From: Syntrophomonadaceae bacterium
GTDB lineage: Bacteria; Bacillota_D; Dethiobacteria; DTU022; UBA8154
DNA: 6,157 nucleotides
Assembly (NCBI GenBank): GCA_007120815.1
Contig: SKMY01000117.1
Span: forward strand, 1-6,157
Reading direction: 5' to 3'
Shown here: piece after piece, positions 5,732-6,157 of the stretch
How the letters are laid out: every line of letters starts with the position of its first letter
Position numbering within the stretch: the first letter of the stretch is position 1
The notes under the pieces: model-generated
What the model saw: only the letters and a program-made list of their open reading frames with translations
Databases searched by the model: none
What the model was told of the DNA's origin: nothing
Position numbers and translations under genes: made by a program

Positions 5732-6046
5732 TTGAAGGTTTTCAGCCTGCAGGAACAACGCAAGAAAAAAATTGAAAAAAACCTGGAAGCGTTCCAGGAT
5801 CATTTCTGGGAGTGGATTTTTACGTACCGCTGGAAGCCCTGCGAAAATTGCACGAGGCTGCTCATTACCCACTGGAAGAGTGACTGCTTGTGGAATCAGC
5901 TCTGCGGTCTTTGCTGCTCTTATTTTTATTTCTACCAGGTTTTGTACGTTCGAGCCATCAAAACCGTCTGCCTTCGGGGTGAAAAACTGCCCACTTTTCA
6001 GGAACTGGAAAGCTGGTACTTCGATCTGGAGACCTACATGAACTAA
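5732..6046 (+). CDS. Small Cys- and aromatic-rich protein of unknown function
   Basis: A 104-residue protein from TTG 5732, chosen because GGGAGGT (5718-5724) sits 7 bases before it. An upstream in-frame TTG at 5708 would add eight residues that span the ribosome binding site, so it is unlikely. I do not recognise the family. The N-terminus is charged and probably helical (QEQRKKKIEKNLEAF). It is followed by a Trp/Phe/Tyr-rich part (HFWEWIFTYRW) and a cysteine cluster: CxxC at 37-40, Cys52, then Cys58-x2-Cys61-Cys62. The spacing suggests metal or Fe-S binding, or a disulfide/redox role, but not a known motif. 'SYFYFYQVLYV' (63-73) is hydrophobic yet short for a membrane span. The gap to mgtC is 103 bases with no clear terminator or strong promoter. 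The repeat element follows directly downstream. Confidence 0.65.
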   Translation: MKVFSLQEQRKKKIEKNLEAFQDHFWEWIFTYRWKPCENCTRLLITHWKSDCLWNQLCGLCCSYFYFYQVLYVRAIKTVCLRGEKLPTFQELESWYFDLETYMN

Positions 6047-6055
6047 AAAGGAACG

Positions 6056-6094
6056 AAGAGGAAGCACGGGGACGGTTCTCTTGCTTCCTTTTTT
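6056..6094 (+). terminator. Terminator-like hairpin formed by the first repeat arm
   Basis: GGAAGCA at 6060-6066 pairs with TGCTTCC at 6082-6088, leaving a 15-base loop. Purines at 6056-6059 can extend the stem into the following T6 run (6089-6094). The stem followed by T6, just after the stop at 6044-6046, looks like an intrinsic terminator for the small Cys-rich gene, supplied by the repeat element. The loop is large and the stem modest, so its efficiency is uncertain. Confidence 0.4.
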
Positions 6095-6143
6095 GGCGCA
6101 CTCAAAGTGAGTTTGGAAGCAAGAGAACCGTCCCCGTGCTTCC
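6060..6143. repeat. REP-like palindromic element: perfect 29-bp inverted repeat with inner hairpin
   Basis: The 29 bases at 6060-6088 are the exact reverse complement of 6115-6143, separated by 26 bases. Each arm starts with GGAAGC and ends with GCTTCC, so each can also fold on itself. The central spacer holds a further hairpin (ACTCA at 6100-6104, AAG loop, TGAGT at 6108-6112). The arms share the core GGGGACGGTTCTC. From memory, core sequences like this are dispersed in many Clostridia genomes, in some cases beside IS200-like/REP-associated (RAYT, Y1) transposases. None is encoded here, so this would be a non-autonomous copy or the edge of a larger element beyond the window. Confidence 0.8.
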
Positions 6144-6157
6144 GTCCCCGTGCTTCC
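6130..6157. repeat. 14-bp perfect tandem duplication at the outer edge of the palindrome
   Basis: GTCCCCGTGCTTCC occurs at 6130-6143 and again, with no gap, at 6144-6157, where the window stops. The first copy is the end of the right palindrome arm and the second extends it, so the element is asymmetric. Further copies may continue beyond the window. Confidence 0.85.

Noticed and set aside
5711..6067. 118-codon minus-strand ORF opposite the small Cys-rich gene
   Set aside because: The + strand frame has a strong ribosome binding site (5718-5724) at correct spacing, and I see no equally good site for the minus frame, which starts inside the repeat region. Not fully excluded, as neither product is recognised.
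6060..6157. CRISPR array
   Set aside because: The repeats are an inverted pair plus a gapless 14-bp tandem copy, without regular unique spacers or cas genes.

Overview
The window reads as a stretch of bacterial chromosome. The strong Shine-Dalgarno sequences (one a 10-base match to the 16S tail), the many GTG/TTG starts, the short gaps and the protein styles suggest a Gram-positive Firmicute. A Clostridia/Peptococcaceae-type organism (Desulfotomaculum/Pelotomaculum relatives) is my best guess, but this is inference from style only, since there is no rRNA or other marker. All recognised genes are on the + strand.

Layout: (1) 1-553 holds the 3' end of thioredoxin reductase (trxB) followed by a complete thioredoxin (trxA), closed by a strong intrinsic terminator at 569-615. 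(2) 614-3486 is a bacterial non-homologous end-joining (NHEJ) cassette: Ku, a stand-alone ATP-dependent DNA ligase and a stand-alone LigD-type primase/polymerase. These are three separate genes instead of one fused LigD, and no phosphoesterase domain is present in the window. (3) 3487-3643 carries a good sigma-A-type promoter for 3644-5628, an M24-family (Xaa-Pro dipeptidase-like) metallopeptidase followed 53 bases later by an MgtC/SapB-family membrane protein. (4) 5732-6046 encodes a small cysteine- and aromatic-rich protein I do not recognise. (5) 6056-6157 is a REP/palindromic element: a perfect 29-bp inverted repeat around a small inner hairpin, with a 14-bp tandem duplication at its outer edge, running into the window end.

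How the genes work together: TrxB reduces TrxA with NADPH, giving the cell's general dithiol reductant. Ku binds broken DNA ends and recruits the polymerase, which fills or extends ends with a preference for ribonucleotides in known family members, and the ligase, which seals them. The peptidase and MgtC-like protein may be co-transcribed, but I see no functional link between them.

No wholly new system is evident. The most unusual signals are in gene-expression architecture. A 7-bp hairpin sits exactly between a perfect Shine-Dalgarno and the trxA start codon. The trxA terminator's 3' arm doubles as the only plausible ribosome binding site for Ku. Ku and the ligase share one reading frame, separated by a single in-frame UAG and 15 sense codons. 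The terminal repeat is a nested, cloverleaf-capable palindrome.
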